From assembly GCF_000801105.2 (NCBI RefSeq), contig NC_079515.1, positions 18,685,407 through 18,749,406 of the forward strand: 64,000 bases of DNA, read 5' to 3'. Source of the DNA: Raphanus sativus (taxonomy: Eukaryota; Streptophyta; Magnoliopsida; Brassicales; Brassicaceae). The position numbers and the translations under genes are program-made. This document shows positions 10,383 to 21,377 of this stretch, piece by piece; positions within the stretch are counted from its first letter, which is position 1; every line of letters starts with the position of its first letter. The notes beneath the pieces are model-generated. The model searched no databases. It was not told the origin of the DNA and was given only the letters and a program-made list of their open reading frames with translations.

Positions 10383-11536
10383 AGTGATCTAATTATTTGC
10401 ATAAAACAAAAATAAAAATAGAAGACTAAGTCTCAAGACTTCCGTTGAACTTTACTTTGAATTTCTTGTGGAGATGAGTTTTCCATAGTTAGCTTTGTTT
10501 GCTGACTCATCAATCAACCAGTTTAGCTTTACAATATCTGTTTATAAGGATAATAAACGTCACGATATCAGGATCAGATCCCTTGCAAACCATCAAATCC
10601 ATCATCTGATTGGCTTCATCTAAGCGGTTTATGATGCAAAACCCATATATCAAAGAATTATGAGTTACGATGTATGTCTCTTGTGATCATCTCATTGTAC
10701 AATTCTTTAGCCTTAGTAGTAAGCGTTTGGGTTGATTCCTTTGGTTTCAATTTCAATGAAAAGTCTGAGGGCACATATTGGTGGCTCCCATCTTTGCAAA
10801 GACTATTAATACCACCATACTGTATGCAACAATTGATCAAATCAATTGCTTCAGACACTTAACCTTTGAGAGTCAAAGTGTTAGCTTAACACTGTTAAGT
10901 ATGACGAGATTTGGTATAACCTCCCTTTCTACCAATCAATAAACAAACTCCACAGCGTCAGAAACTCGACCTTGGAGACATAATCCGTTTATCAGAGTTG
11001 ATAATGTGATTGTGTTAGGATCGTACCCAAGTTTTAAGATCTTTCCCATAACAGAAAAAGGATAACCGAGCTTCCGGCGGCGGAAGAAGCAGTTGATCAT
11101 CATGTTGAGAGAGTTGATGTTGTGCACAATCCCGTTCAGTTCCATCTGAGAGCAAAGATGTAACACGAGGTCATACTGTTTTGTTTTGGCAACTGCACTA
11201 AACAATCTACTGAAAACGATGGTAGGAAGAGGACGAGACAGAAGCTTTGAAAGAGATCGACAGCAACATCTTTCTTGATACCAACAATCCAACTTCTCAA
11301 ATCTCTCTTTGTAAAAAAACATTATCATCCAAAAACATTCCGGTGAACCGGTAATCTCTATTTATGTAAGTAGGCCCATTTTTGTAGATGACCGTTTTGG
11401 GCCTACGTCTGGTTTATGCATCATAGTTTTTTTTATTCCATATTGAATGTGTTAAAAGTTATTTGTCCCCAAAAAAAAAAAATGTGTTAAAGTTACGATC
11501 GAGGGTTGTTGTGTCCGTTGTTACCAAAAAGTGCAT

Positions 11537-12320
11537 ATGGAGCCCTCCTCAATATGTTCCTCAGCTATCTCGATCATCTCCAAACAGATGGAATCAATGT
11601 CAATGACAAATGGTGTTCTCCGTCGTACCAAAACGATTCCACAGTCTAGATATTCTCCTTACAGTTCGGGGTCTGTTACATTCGTTTCCTATTTTACTCA
11701 ATTCATATGGTTAACTCTGTTCTTTTCCCTTTTTTTTTAGCAGTACTAGTTTAAGCAAGCAGAAGGAGAAGCAAAAAGAAGAGGCTATACGACTTGGAAC
11801 TGAGCTCTCAATCTTTGTGGCTGAAGCAACGTTCCTATTATCTAATGACATATATTCTGCGGTTTCGTTTGGTTGCTGGCTATGCAAGAACGTAGGGAAC
11901 GAAAACTACGAAGGTCCGGTAGTGGGGAGGCTGTCTTGTGTTTTCCTTCACGTGTTTGAAACATATATCTTATCCAAAATGGAAGCGTGGTGTCACGATG
12001 GTGATAATTCAAAGCAATGGGAACTAATCACTGCGTCTACCCAGCATTTTTCTTTTACCGTCGAAGCTTTGGATCGCATTGTATCGGTTCTCAAGAATGG
12101 TGAAGTAGTGAAACCGTCTTGTCTTGAATACTACAACCAAGAAATGAAGAACCTAGAGGAGAAGTTGAGGTCTGCCAAGCATGTTTCACAGGCTAATGGG
12201 TTTGAGATGAATGCTATAAAGGCTACAGTTCCGCAGATGTGGATGTCACTATTTCAAGCAACACCCCAGGGGATAAACCCTAAAATAAGCTCCAATATGT
12301 CAGAGAACTACCCAAGATGA
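11537..12320 (+). CDS. Unknown protein, tandem copy 1
   Basis: I do not recognise this family. A two-exon model, 11537-11670 and 11741-12320, keeps one frame (phase-2 intron, pyrimidine-tract acceptor) and gives 237 residues. The second exon encodes a probably helical protein with KQKEEAIRLGTELSIFVAEATFLLSND, a hydrophobic stretch with VVGRLSCVFLHVFETYI, the shared motif ALDRIVSVLKNG, and NQEMKNLEEKLRSAKHVSQAN. It is clearly homologous to the gene 1 kb downstream, with the intron at the same place and phase. There is no signal peptide and no known catalytic motif. The start is uncertain, because in-frame sequence continues a little upstream. It may be a lineage-specific gene or a young pseudogene; the intact long frames in both copies favour some coding constraint. 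Confidence 0.55.
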
Positions 12321-12558
12321 CAAGGTGAGTGCATCATAAACTTATTTCTATTATTTTGGATTTTATAATCAATTTAAGGGATTTCAAATTGAAGTAAAGT
12401 TTTGATCTAGGGTTTTCGCTCAGTTGTCTTTTTGGTAAAAAAGTGATATTTTCCTTGATTACTTCTAAATATATATATTTTTTTTAAAATGGATCGGAAG
12501 CTCTCAAAGATTGCATAAGGAGCCCTTTTCGTTGACTTCCACTGACATCAAAAAACGA

Positions 12559-13326
12559 ATGGACATAGTGTCGATGATGCAACGACTTTTACCGGGTAAC
12601 ACGAAACAGCCTAAATATTTACCTTGCACTACAAGGTCAGTGAGAAAATTTGCTTTACAAATTACAATGACAAAAGAGTTTATTGTTTTAGTCCCCTCAT
12701 TTTGCTTTATTAGATTTACAAAGGAGAAGCAGAAAGAGGAGGTTGTGAAACTAGGAGTTGAGCTCTCTCTCTTTGTGGCTGAAACAATGTTCCTATTATC
12801 TGATGACATACGTTCTACATTGTACTTCTGTTTTTGGCTATTTAAGTTTCCAGGGAAGCTAAATTTTAATGGACCGGTTTTTGGAAGGCTGTTTCGTGTT
12901 GTTGAATATGTGTTTATAACACATATCAAACCAAAGAATGGAATCTATCATGATGGTGGCATATCAATCCACTGGCAACAGTTCAAAGCGTTGGGACCAA
13001 ATTTTGCTTCTGTATTAAGAGTTTTGGATCGTATTGTTACGATTCTAAAAAATGGTGGCGAAGTGAAATTGTCTGGTTTCGGCTACTGCAACCAGGAGCT
13101 TAAGAAGGTAGAAGAGAAGTTAGGGTATTCCAAGGATGTTTCCGAGGCGAATGAATTTGTGAGGGAAGGGATAAAGTGTGACATTTTTCAGTTGTGGAAA
13201 CCTCTCTTTGGAACAACACCTGAAGTGATAAACCCTATCACAAGAGTTCTTGAGCTGTATGGGCCTCTTGGCAAAGAAGTTAACCAGATTGCATGTTGTC
13301 AGCGCCTTGCTTCTTTACTAATATGA
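12559..13326 (+). CDS. Unknown protein, tandem copy 2
   Basis: Paralogue of the preceding gene. Exons 12559-12635 and 12714-13326 join in frame (AG|A codon) and give 229 residues. The conserved series is TKEKQKEEVVKLGVELSLFVAETMFLLSDDIRS, then FNGPVFGRLFRVVEYVFITHI, then VLRVLDRIVTILKNGGEVKLSG and NQELKKVEEKLGYSKDVSEAN-F, then WKPLFGTTPEVINPI. Its C-terminus extends past that of copy 1 (LELYGPLGKEVNQIACCQRLASLLI). The codon matching copy 1's ATG is AAG here, so translation would start at the next in-frame ATG (12559), or a first exon is missing. Function is unknown. The pair lies between a dead PPR gene and a retroposon. Confidence 0.55.
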   Translation: MDIVSMMQRLLPGNTKQPKYLPCTTRSVRKFALQITMTKEFIVLVPSFCFIRFTKEKQKEEVVKLGVELSLFVAETMFLLSDDIRSTLYFCFWLFKFPGKLNFNGPVFGRLFRVVEYVFITHIKPKNGIYHDGGISIHWQQFKALGPNFASVLRVLDRIVTILKNGGEVKLSGFGYCNQELKKVEEKLGYSKDVSEANEFVREGIKCDIFQLWKPLFGTTPEVINPITRVLELYGPLGKEVNQIACCQRLASLLI

Positions 13327-14422
13327 TTCAGAGTTTTTTTCCTTTTTTTTGTTCAACCGAGTCAGAGTTTCTTAATTTGGAATATCATGTATTGATTGAA
13401 TTATTGCAGCTTGGTGTCCCGCTTATGTATACTTTACATGTTTCTTGGAATTTAAGTTACTATAATATTGATGATTGGGGGTTTGAATTTATTCTTGGCA
13501 TGTTTTTGCACTAAATTTGGGTGTCTACTACCTTTTTGCTAAAATGTTAAATTTTAGGAAAAATAGAAAAAGAGACATTCTCAATTTAGATTTGTTCCAA
13601 TAAAATTTGTAGGGAATTATTTAGGTAACTAAAATTTATATTCATTTTAATACCATTACATCCTTCAATTTTAATATTTGTAATTTATTTAAGTTTTTAT
13701 TAAAAAAAGAAAATAAAAACAGAAAGTAAAAATAAATAAAGATCATGAAAGACGTAAAATCAGTGCTCGTCCGGACTTTTCCGGCGCCTAAAGCGGACCA
13801 AAAAAATGTTGCTCCTTTATCTTAATTAAATCTTAACTAAAATTTTAAATATTTTAATATATAAGCATAAGTAGAAACATCAAAACAAAAGTTGTAGCTC
13901 ATCTTATCTGTTTCTCACTTCCTATTTGCAGTTCACTTTGATTTCTAATACTATTTTAGTGGCATTTTCCCAAATCTAAAAAACAAAAAGAACAAAAATT
14001 AAATTTATAAATAGAGCAAAATATAGAATGGAATACGCTAAAATCAACTTTACAATTTTTATGTTTTCACAAAGTTTCAGAAAATGTTTATCCCTATGAG
14101 AGTTTTAAGTTTTGTGAATTTTAAAAGTCTCTAACAAAATTACAAAAACTTACAAAAGAGAAAAAAATGACAAAAGGCTTGCATGAAATTCCCATAGAGT
14201 TATTATGTTCAAAAAGAAAAAAAAAATCCATAGAGTTATTACGACAAAAGCCATTTACTATGAAACAGTGGAATACGGGTAACTGATAGTTCAAATTAAT
14301 TATTATACGATCCTTTATTCATGCCAAAAAAATCCCTTATTCATATAGTTAGGAAACCAAAAAGAAAAGAAAAAGAAAAATGTGGAGAAAGTAAATCATT
14401 TTAATAAAATAGAAGAAGTCAT
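13327..14422. other. Intergenic, no gene seen
   Basis: AT-rich sequence with short A-rich runs. A small GC-rich island at about 13765-13800 (GTCCGGACTTTTCCGGCGCC) stands out and resembles the GGCGCC-type words of the MITE at 43.7 kb, but no element ends could be drawn. Confidence 0.4.
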
Positions 14423-15156
14423 ACACCCGACATCAAGACAGCCCCATCTCACCAAGGTTTCTATGGAGCTAAGGTACATTGGTTAAATCTCTGTCTCCTA
14501 GTGACCACCGGATCTATTGTGCAAGAGTGTTGTTTCGCCAGATTTGTTCATGTCTGTCCTACTGCTGCGTTTCTAACACACTACGCCGTCTCAAGCATCG
14601 ACGGTTCTTCACAAAACCGGATTTGTGGCCTTTCCGATCTCTTCATCGCTAGGACTATTGTGCAAGAGTGTAGACTTGCCAGATTTACTAACTACATAAT
14701 TGTTGCATCTCTATCACATTACGCCTTCTCAAGCATCGACGGTTCTTCACAAAGTCAACTATGCGATCTTCAAACTGGAGTTGTTGCACGGAGACCCAGC
14801 TTCATATCAAGTCAGATAGGACTTCAAACCATCAATGTTGTCTACAGTTCTGGAGCTTCTCACCTAAAGTTCTTTGCCATACAGCATTCCAACTTATTCT
14901 TATAGGTGCATCAACGTCGTCTTCGACTATCAATTGTTCTTTCGAACAATCGTCATGGAATCAAAAATGAAACTTTCTTTTGGGTTTCTTCATTTCACTG
15001 AGCATGACTCGCCCCTCAATAGTTTTATCTTTAGTTGTTTTGTAATGTTTCCTAGTTTCTTTCTACTGTCGAGTACGTCTCCGGAATCTTCTGCTTCAGT
15101 TGTAAACCTTTATGTTCTTTGAGCTTTTAATATAAGTTTCGTGTTAAAAAAAAAAA
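14423..15156 (+). mobile_element. Probable poly(A) retroposon with internal duplication
   Basis: The segment ends in a run of A (15146-15157) just after TTTTAATATAAGTTTCGTG, as in 3' ends of plant non-LTR retroposons. The short word AAGTCAT flanks it (14416-14422 and 15157-15163) and may be the target duplication. Inside, a block of roughly 125-150 bp (14516-14640) recurs at about 14653-14760, sharing ATTGTGCAAGAGTGT and TCAAGCATCGACGGTTCTTC. No known protein domain is present in its open frames. Confidence 0.5.
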
Positions 15157-15700
15157 AGTCATTAAGTTGTTATATTTGGTCCCTACAGCTGTAGAAGCAT
15201 ATAATCTTCATTTCATTAAATCTCGAAAGCATAACACATAATATTGCAAAGAAATATTGATCTCTGTATCCGTCGTAGTCTTCGTTCGTTTTCAGTTTCG
15301 ATTTCAATTTATGTTTCCCTATAGTCCAAGTTGAAGCTCGAATTTAGATTATGTCTTCTGGGTCAATGATTTGAATAGACAGTGTGCTGTAGCCTGCATC
15401 GTGTAACGCAGAAGAAAGAGCTCTGTTTTTGCCAAAAACAGAGTCTGGGATGGTTGAGTGAGAGTAAACAGAGTCTACAGCATGTAGCATTGAAATTCTC
15501 ACGTGGTAATCATACATGTAAATCTGCTAATACAGAACAAAATCCTGAATAGTCTATTTTGATACAAAATGTGTTTCACCATGGTCTCAAACTATCATAA
15601 CCCACACTGAACCCACATCTTCACTTTTGGTAAAATCTAGAAAAAAAAGAAGAGAAAATCGTATTATGCTCTCACACAACCAATTTGAATAATATGTATT
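15157..15700. other. Intergenic, no gene seen
   Basis: No coding potential was recognised. On the minus strand this is the region downstream of the acidic-protein gene and probably includes its 3' untranslated sequence. Confidence 0.35.
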
Positions 15701-16519
15701 TCAGTCTTCACCACCAAACATTCCTTGAATATCATTGTCCACGCCATCAAAAAACTCATCTGGAGGAGGATCCATGTTTAACAGATTCCACTGCTCTTGC
15801 CCGTTGTCTACATCGTCAACCCAGTATGGTCCCAAATCTTCCAATGCTTCTGGTTCGAGTTCTGCGATTTCTCCAAAAGCTGCTGCTGCTTCTTCCTCTT
15901 CATCTGATTCCCCTAAACCGTTAAAATCAACAATCACTCCACCATTATGCGCTTGTGAACCGCCAGAACGTCCTGGTTCATGATTCATTGTAGTGAGAAT
16001 ATATAGCCATTCCAAGTTAACGAGATTATCCATCAATCCATTACAGACATGCGGTGGCTGTTGCAAACCAGTAATCTGTTGCAAACCAGGATCATCTTCC
16101 AAATTGAGCTGCTCTTCGATGTTCTCTAGCATCGGCCGCAAACCACCATTATTCTCTGTTGGCTCCACACCACCATTGTGCACTATCTGTTGCAGGCTGA
16201 GATGATTCCCATTATTCTCTATTTGCTGCAAACCGGGATGATTCACATGATCCTCCATCTGATGCAAAGCGAGATGATTATTATTGCCTATGATCTGTTG
16301 AATCTCTTGAATCTCTTTCATATCGAAAAGATTCCACATCTCTTCCACATCTTCCTCGTTAGCCCAAAATGGTTCTGAATCATCAAAGCGCCCTGGTTCT
16401 TGGACTACATCAAAATCTTGGGCTTCTTCTACCTCGTCATCCGATACAGCTCTTCCGTTGAAGCCTCCCCAACCTCCGTTACCATTAAAGTCGCCCCAAC
16501 CTCCGTTACCGTTAAACAT
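15701..16519 (-). CDS. Acidic Asn/Gln/Trp-rich protein of unknown function
   Basis: An uninterrupted 272-residue frame. The N-terminus has Gly/Trp repeats (NGNGGWGDFNGNGGWGGF). Two similar modules lie at opposite ends: EPFWANEEDVEEMWNLFDM near residues 50-70 and GPYWVDDVDNGQEQWNLLNM near residues 228-248. Between them are short repeats of the type LQQIENNGNH (residues about 75-130). It is strongly acidic, with no signal peptide, membrane segment or zinc motif. The composition resembles a transcriptional activation region, and W-x-L/F-containing acidic patches would fit that, but this is inference. I do not recognise a family. The first Met is plausible because it precedes the Gly/Trp repeats directly, but an upstream exon encoding a DNA-binding domain cannot be excluded. 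Confidence 0.5.
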   Translation of the reverse strand: MFNGNGGWGDFNGNGGWGGFNGRAVSDDEVEEAQDFDVVQEPGRFDDSEPFWANEEDVEEMWNLFDMKEIQEIQQIIGNNNHLALHQMEDHVNHPGLQQIENNGNHLSLQQIVHNGGVEPTENNGGLRPMLENIEEQLNLEDDPGLQQITGLQQPPHVCNGLMDNLVNLEWLYILTTMNHEPGRSGGSQAHNGGVIVDFNGLGESDEEEEAAAAFGEIAELEPEALEDLGPYWVDDVDNGQEQWNLLNMDPPPDEFFDGVDNDIQGMFGGED

Positions 16520-17428
16520 ATTTCCCTGTTTGTAACGAAGAAACTCAGAGACTTAAAGTCGTTTCAATGGAACAGCAAAAAGGAAAAGATCATGGCAGAC
16601 TATCTTTCTTCAAATCTATACGATAGAACAATAGCAGACAAAAAAAAGTTACGTGGAGACCTATGATATTCAATGGAGAAGAGCGGAGAGAAAGATGTCG
16701 TTCGATTACCTTAACGAAACACCAATAACAGAAGAACGTCGCGACCTTCGATAATTGATAAAGAACCTTCGTCGTTGTCTTCTTGGACTAGGTTTCCAGT
16801 AGAGCAGCGGAAGGGAAAGCTCACAATGCGTTTCTTGAATCTCTCCCGCCAACAACAGGCACTGGCTCTGTTTTAAGTGACTTGGCTGTTTACTTCCAAA
16901 GATCTTGGGAGAGAATGCTAAATATAAAGTGCCATGTCACTGACCTTTTGATCGTCTACTAACTTACTCTTAAAAAATTTATATTTTTAATAAAATAAAT
17001 CTAAAATCCTCTCGGCTTTGTAATGTATTGTAGTTTTAAGCTGAGCAATTGCGTGAGTGATTATTTTTATTTTTATGCGCATAAGTATTTATTTTACTTG
17101 ATTAGTGATATATAATTTTAACATTTACTATATTAATAATGGTTTAATATGATATTTTTAACCATAATATTTTTATAGTTTACCTGCAATAATTTAATTT
17201 GTTATTTCGACTTGTTAGTGACGTCTCTGTTTTTAAAACATGAACACTAATTAAAACATTAACCTCCCGTGATTTTACGAAAATAGTACTAAATGTAACA
17301 TTAACTTAGATATTTATGTTAATCGAATAATTTTTCACTAAAAAATGACTCCATAATCTATACTAAGACATCTCCATTTCCACTAAATTTGTTCAAAAAA
17401 AAGAATATGAAGTAAGAAATGCTTCAAT

Positions 17429-17489
<61 letters not shown>

Positions 17490-17902
17490 ATTCTACAATA
17501 AAATTTAATCACTCCATAAATAAATCAATTTATTTTATATTTATTCATTACTCTATTATGGAGTGAGAAATGAAAAGGTTGTAGTATTTTTTATTTCATG
17601 CTTTCTTTTATTTTAATTTAGAAAGAAATAGAGTTTTACATGGGAGATACTCCAAGTCTAATCCATAAAAGGCTCAATTCATTTATTAAATAAAAAAAAC
17701 TACAGTGTATCATGTTTTCATTTTTCCTTTCAAAACCTGATTTTCTCTTTGTTATCTTTATTTCATATTTTTTATATATTAAATTTTTAATTTACTATTT
17801 TTCCTCATTACGCAATGGTAAAATATGTCCAAAATGACTCAAGATATCAAAAATCCTAAATAGATAAACAAATTTTCAAAATGCCCTTTTTCGGTTCTCC
17901 CA
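16520..17902. other. Intergenic, upstream of the acidic-protein gene
   Basis: The first about 400 bases (to about 16900) are CT/GA-balanced and may hold the promoter and leader of the minus-strand gene. The rest is AT-rich. A (TA)n run occupies about 17432-17486. No protein gene is seen. Confidence 0.4.
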
Positions 17903-18008
17903 GGTTCTTTTGACCTTAGGACAAACGACAACCTCGAGAGAAGAAAAACATAATATGTTGTTCATCTTCTGAAACAAGCCTTTACCCATCAATTTGCTGC
18001 TTGCATTA
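17903..18008 (-). pseudogene. Fragment of the RBR ligase gene 3' end
   Basis: About 100 bases match, with roughly 15 percent mismatch by eye, the last codons and 3' untranslated region of the RBR gene at 31.65-31.75 kb. Shared words include CTTTTGACCTTAG, ACAAACGACAACCT, ACATAATATGTT, TTCATCTTCTGAAACA and TTTACCCATCA, in the same order. The fragment breaks off where the RBR coding exon would continue. It lies just upstream of a Helitron, which may have moved it (inference). Confidence 0.75.
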
Positions 18009-18027
18009 GATCAGGTTTGGATCAAGT

Positions 18028-18165
18028 TTAATCATGTCCGGTTTCGGTTCTCTAAATATAAAAATTTTGAACTCATTCAAATATTTTATCAGTTTTGATT
18101 TGGTACTATTTTCAGATTGGATTCGATTCATCAGATTCAAATTATTTTACCCAGCCCTAACCAAA
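18028..18165. repeat. GGTTCGG-type transposon remnant
   Basis: Short sequence with GGTTTCGGTTCTCTAAATAT and TTTTGATTTGGTAC-like words shared with the element remnant at 25.5-25.65 kb. The ends are not defined. Confidence 0.4.
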
Positions 18166-18295
18166 ATAGTTTAACTGAAACATTATCCAAATATTAAAAT
18201 AATCGACCGGTTCCTATATCTTTCAAACGAAAACAAAAAAAAGAAATAAAAACAAAATATTCTCGCACTTTTAAAACGGATATTAAAATCTAATA

Positions 18296-20628
18296 TCTTA
18301 TATATTAAAACAGAAGTCACAATATTGATTCATGTGTGATTTTTTTTTTAAAATGGACCCTGACTAGAAATTTCATATCATTTATTAATTACTAAACATA
18401 TACTTAATAATATGCATGCCTAAATATCTTTTGAAATTCTTTAACAATAATATCTTTTAATATATTTTCATTTGCATATATTAAAAATTTTGAAAATATG
18501 TTTAAAATATTATAGCAAGATCTAAATTTTCAAAAGTTAAAGTTAAATATTTTCACTAACTTCGTAATTAATTTTGAAATATTATTATACATTAATATAT
18601 TCAATTATCTTTTATGAAATAAAAAATAAATATTCTATCCTAATTTTATATATTAAAGTATCACAATAAAAAATTTAAAAATATTATGTTGATCTACATA
18701 TTTTAACAATATTTAAATTTTTTTCAAAAAGTTTATGTAAATATTTTCACTAATTCTTAATTAACAATGAATTATTATTATGCATTAATATATATTCATT
18801 TAATATTTATAAAATAACCATAAATCCTACTTTTATTTATTTTATATATCTATTACATTAAAACAGAAATCATGACTTTTTCATGTGTGGTTTTTTAATT
18901 TGGACCATCACTTAGAAAGTTTATTAAATGTATTTACTAAGACTAATATTAAATATAAACTTTAAAATATTTTAATCACAATATTTTTTGATATCTTTTC
19001 AGTTTGAATATACACATATTTATTTAATTTTTTTAATCAAATCTGTTTTAAAAGATTTTTACAGGATCTTCATTTTCGAAAATATATTTAAATATTTTTA
19101 CTAATTTCGAAATTAGTTTGAAATATTATTATACCATATTATAACATATTTTATCTAGTATATAATCAATCAATCATATTTAAAGACAACTATTTTGTTG
19201 AGATAAATATAATAAAATTGTATTAAATTGATAAAATTTATATATTTTATATATTTTATTTTTGTAATTATAAAATATTTATGTTCAAAAATAAAATCTA
19301 ATACATTGGTAGACGGGTTAACATTAGCAAACTATATAGTATTCGGAAACTTCGTGAAACATCAAAGGTCTTTGCTTTGGGACTTGTGTGGAGACTCTTC
19401 TCGATGTCTGGTTCTCTTTGGGTTGCCTGGGCTCATGCTGAGTTAATGAAGTCAGTCTCATTCTGGGATGTTAAAGAGACTGCTAAGGGATCTTGGCTAT
19501 GGCGTAAACTACTTAAGTTACGACCGCTGGCTGCTTCTTTCTTGCGAACAGAAATACAGAATGGTGAATCAAGTTATTTCTGGACTGATGACTGGCTAGG
19601 AACAGGAAGACTGATTGATGAAACAGGAGAGTTGGGGCCTCGTTATCTTGGGGTTCCTCGTCACGCACTTGTTGCTGATGTTTGTGAAAGTGGAGTTTGG
19701 CAAATGAGAAGTCGAGGTAGAAGAGTCTTTCCGGATACGTATGACAGAATTGAGAATGCTCGACGGCCAGATGAGTCTTTGGGCAGGGATGTGATTATGT
19801 GGAAGCATGATGATGGTATATATAAAGATCAGTTCTCTTCTGCTAGAACCTGGGATCAGTTAAGAATCAGGGGTCATGAGGTTTCCTGGCACCACTTGGT
19901 CTGGTTTCCCCAAGGAGTTCCTCGCCAAGCTTTCATTGTATGGTTGGCGATTCGAGATAGACTATCTACGGGAGTACGTATGCGGAGCTGGGGACTTACG
20001 CAAGGCTGTGTTTTCTGTGGAGAAAGGGATGAAAGTAGAGACCATTTATTTTTTGCTTGCCCTGTCACTTACACTATCTGGACTACTCTCACAGCACATC
20101 TTTTGGGAGCTTCTGCTAATCCTGACTGGACGATTACGGTTGCCTCTCTCCTGAGACCGAATCGACCTAAGTTGGATACTATTCTTCTGAAAATGGTCTT
20201 CCACTCTTCAGTGTATCTCATTTGGAGGGAACGCAATTCACGTCGGCACCAAGGGCCCTGTCGATCTACGCATACTCTGATTGGGCAGATTGACAAAGCC
20301 ATTCGCAATAGGATCTCTTCTCTAAAGTATGTTGGGAATCACAAGCTAGCAGGTTTGCTTACAAGATGGTTTGAAGTTTACTCAAGATGATGGGGGTTTT
20401 TATTTTTGGGTTGCATTACCACTAGCCTAGAGTCTTTTTCGTTTTCGATTCACTTAATCCCCTTTGTACATGACCATCAATTCTTTGATTAATCAATATA
20501 AAATTTAATCAAAAAAAAAAAACTATATAGTACATGTATAAAATTAGCATGTATTTCATTAAAATTAATAATATAAAATCTTTGTAACTACTTCAATCAT
20601 GATATCTTTCCATTTTAAATATAAATAA

Positions 20629-20662
<34 letters not shown>

Positions 20663-21377
20663 TATATTTTAAAAATAATAAATCTGTGTAAAAATATTTT
20701 AAAATGAAACATTTAAATTATATCCTATTTTATCTACTTTATAGTCATAATCATCATGTTAAAATACAATTATTATATTAAACCAAATATGATAAAAGTA
20801 TATTAAATTCATAAATTTTATTTCCATAAATATAAACTATTTATTTTAAAAATATAATATGATAACAGAACAATTTAAAATTAGAAAACTATATAATACA
20901 TATCTAAAAATTAACATATCTTAGACTTTTTATATACAATTATATATTATATAAAATGAATAAGCATAAAAATATTTTTAAAAGAAAATCCAACTTTGAA
21001 GTACGGGTCAGAATTTACCAAAACCTAAATAGAAAATAATTTTCAAATATATTTTCTCATGAATATATTACTTGCTTAATAACTAAATGAAAATACAATA
21101 CGATAAATATATAATAAGAAGTGACAAATTCCTACGATTTTAAATAGTTAACTAATTATAACATGTAAATTATAAAAATTATTGTACATGATTAATGTTA
21201 TATAATATAAAACATTTATATGAAAATTGTTATATAAATTATTGTACATGAAAATTGTTATATAATAATATAAATTGATGATTAATGTTAAAAATATAAA
21301 ACATTTATGTTCTAAAACAAATATTTATGTATATTTTGAAAACAAATATCCGCGCTGTTGCGCGGATCAAGATCTAT
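18296..21377 (+). mobile_element. Helitron (composite) hosting a LINE
   Basis: The start is TCTTATATATTAAAACAG after a host A. Near the 3' end is a perfect 8-bp-stem hairpin ATCCGCGC-tgtt-GCGCGGAT (21348-21367), followed by ATCTATA where CTAGT is expected, so the last bases are mutated. A second Helitron-like 5' start lies at 18849 (TCTATTACATTAAAACAG, followed by a shared TCATGTGTG word), which suggests two related elements nested or joined. No Rep/helicase frame is present. The LINE at 19342-20520 splits the element. Confidence 0.65.
19342..20520 (+). mobile_element. 5'-truncated LINE with zinc-binding reverse transcriptase tail
   Basis: It is flanked by the perfect 13-bp target duplication AAACTATATAGTA (19329-19341, and across the poly(A) junction at 20520-20532) and ends in a poly(A) tail. 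It is open in one frame from the truncation point through the stop at 20388-20390. The encoded part is the end of the ORF2 polyprotein: end of the reverse transcriptase region (RLFSMSGSLWVAWAHAEL, WRKLLKLRPLA), then the zf-RVT zinc motif CVFCGERDESRDHLFFAC (Cys, Cys, His, Cys), then IWRERNSRRH. Endonuclease and RT catalytic parts are missing, so it cannot move by itself. The clean duplication and open frame point to a recent insertion. Confidence 0.92.

Larger units (their letters stand above)
7717..11328 (-). pseudogene. Pentatricopeptide repeat protein (RFL type), decayed and twice interrupted
   Basis: Read on the minus strand, pieces of one P-class PPR gene of the Rf-like group appear in order. 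The N-terminus at 11328-10936 has SRPLPTIV-FSRLFSAVAKTKQYDLVL and GKILKLGYDPNT-STLINGLC. Middle repeats lie at about 10850-10480 (YGFCIINRLDEANQMM, DPDIVTF-ILIN-YCKAKLVD). Late repeats lie at about 9640-9050 (GVKPNFKTYTIMIRGLCKK). The C-terminus is at 7766-7717 (MLPDARLNKSF, then LDMLS and stop TAG at 7719-7717). Several frameshifts and stops divide the pieces, so no functional protein is expected. PPR proteins of this group bind mitochondrial RNAs and some restore male fertility. A 731-bp hAT-type element sits in the middle, and a 1.26-kb element sits about 17 codons before the stop; without them the gene would be close to the family's usual length. Confidence 0.8.

Noticed and set aside
19377..20390. 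A 337-residue host gene.
   Set aside because: It carries the zf-RVT motif and lies between a 13-bp target duplication and a poly(A) tail, so it is the 3' end of a LINE.
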